This document shows positions 6,467 through 7,032 of a stretch of DNA of 7,032 bases, piece after piece. Each line of letters opens with the position of its first letter. Position 1 is the stretch's first letter. The notes beneath the pieces are model-generated. The model was not told the origin of the DNA, did not search any database, and saw only the letters and a list, made by a program, of their open reading frames with translations. A program made the translations under genes and the position numbers. Source of the stretch: an uncultured beta proteobacterium (GTDB lineage Bacteria > Pseudomonadota > Gammaproteobacteria > Burkholderiales > Rhodocyclaceae); the NCBI GenBank assembly GCA_903930395.1, contig CAIYYE010000242.1, positions 1 to 7,032 of the forward strand. The letters are read 5' to 3'.

Positions 6467-7032
6467 TTTCGCCTCGCAGGCTGTGCGCCAGGGAAGAGGT
6501 GATGCGGACGTCGACGAATGTGTTGATCAAGCGTGCGCTGTTGCCAGACCCGCCGGCGAAATTGACGATGCGGTTGTTGTCAGTACGCCCGGCCAGCTCA
6601 TGCACATCCTTCTTGGAGGTGCCTTCGACCAGAACGCGCTGAATACTGCCGACCATGGCCTGGCTGATCACCTGGGCCTGTTCGTCGATGCGCTTCTGCA
6701 GGCGGAGCAGACGGGCCGACTTCACTTCGGGCGGCGTCGCATCGTCGAGTTCGAGCGCCGGGGTGCCCGGGCGTGGGCTGTACACAAAGGAGAAGGAACT
6801 GTCGAAGCCGACTTCGTCGATCAGTTTCATGGTCTTCTCGAAATCCTCGTCCGTCTCGCCGGGGAAGCCGACGATGAAGTCGGACGACAGCGAGATGTCG
6901 GGCCGTGCGGCGCGCAGCTTGCGGATGATCGACTTGTATTCGAGCGTCGTGTAGCCGCGCTTCATGGCGGCCAGCACGCGGTCGGACCCAGCCTGCACCG
7001 GCAGGTGGAGGTGCGAGACGAGCTTGGGGACG
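6447..7032 (-). CDS. miaB: tRNA-2-methylthio-N6-isopentenyladenosine synthase MiaB, C-terminal part
   Basis: MiaB is a radical-SAM, two-iron-sulphur-cluster enzyme that adds the methylthio group to i6A37 of tRNAs reading codons starting with U. Only the last 194 residues are in the window; the N-terminal domain and the CxxxCxxC cluster lie beyond the right edge. The visible part begins [20 protein letters not shown], with the family-typical HLPVQ(S/A)[14 protein letters not shown]. It continues with the end of the radical-SAM barrel ([33 protein letters not shown]). The TRAM RNA-binding domain covers about the last 65 residues ([27 protein letters not shown] to [10 protein letters not shown]). 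The match to E. coli MiaB is close through the whole stretch, which separates it from RimO and MtaB. The TGA at 6447 overlaps the phoH start. Confidence 0.96.
   Translation of the reverse strand, partial: VPKLVSHLHLPVQAGSDRVLAAMKRGYTTLEYKSIIRKLRAARPDISLSSDFIVGFPGETDEDFEKTMKLIDEVGFDSSFSFVYSPRPGTPALELDDATPPEVKSARLLRLQKRIDEQAQVISQAMVGSIQRVLVEGTSKKDVHELAGRTDNNRIVNFAGGSGNSARLINTFVDVRITSSLAHSLRGEIVIRED
6472..6475 (-). promoter_or_regulatory. ribosome binding site for the TTG start of phoH
   Basis: GAGG on the minus strand sits 5 bases before the TTG at 6466, inside the last codons of miaB. It is the main sequence support for a non-ATG start. Confidence 0.55.

Noticed and set aside
1..7032. Search for CRISPR arrays, tRNA or rRNA genes, insertion-sequence ends, toxin-antitoxin pairs or phage genes
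   Set aside because: I saw no regularly spaced repeats, cloverleaf-like segments, terminal inverted repeats or transposase motifs; the coding density is filled by recognisable chromosomal genes.

Overview
The window reads as ordinary chromosome from a GC-rich betaproteobacterium. A Rhodocyclales-like host (Dechloromonas/Azonexus relatives) is the best guess. This rests on the style of the miaB, phoH, ybeY, corC and lnt proteins, the codon use rich in G and C at third positions, and a PEP-CTERM secreted protein, a class common in that order. The taxonomic placement is inference; no rRNA or other marker is present.

Layout. Positions 1-769 (minus) hold an alpha/beta hydrolase whose last residues run off the left edge. 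A 67-base divergent promoter region follows. Positions 837-1781 (plus) encode a metallo-beta-lactamase-fold hydrolase with a complete metal-ligand set. A strong bidirectional hairpin terminator at 1805-1832 separates it from a convergent gene at 1848-2510 (minus) for a small exported protein with a signal peptide and a PEP-CTERM C-terminus. The 223-base gap at 2511-2733 is AT-richer and holds what look like control sites for the PEP-CTERM gene: a sigma-54 type -24/-12 element and a perfect TGTGA-N6-TCACA palindrome. It also holds a probable terminator for the operon on its right.

Positions 2734-7032 (minus, reading right to left) are the conserved operon miaB - phoH(ybeZ) - ybeY - corC(ybeX) - lnt. 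Its genes overlap by about 20 bases at three of the four junctions, and two of them use non-ATG starts (TTG for phoH, GTG for lnt). Together they link tRNA modification (MiaB), ribosome and RNA quality control (PhoH, YbeY), a CBS-domain ion or membrane-stress protein (CorC) and the last step of lipoprotein maturation (Lnt). The operon promoter lies beyond the right edge.

I found no RNA genes, insertion sequences, CRISPR arrays or phage genes, and nothing that looks like a new multi-gene system. The most interesting part is the 2511-2733 regulatory gap with the PEP-CTERM gene it controls.
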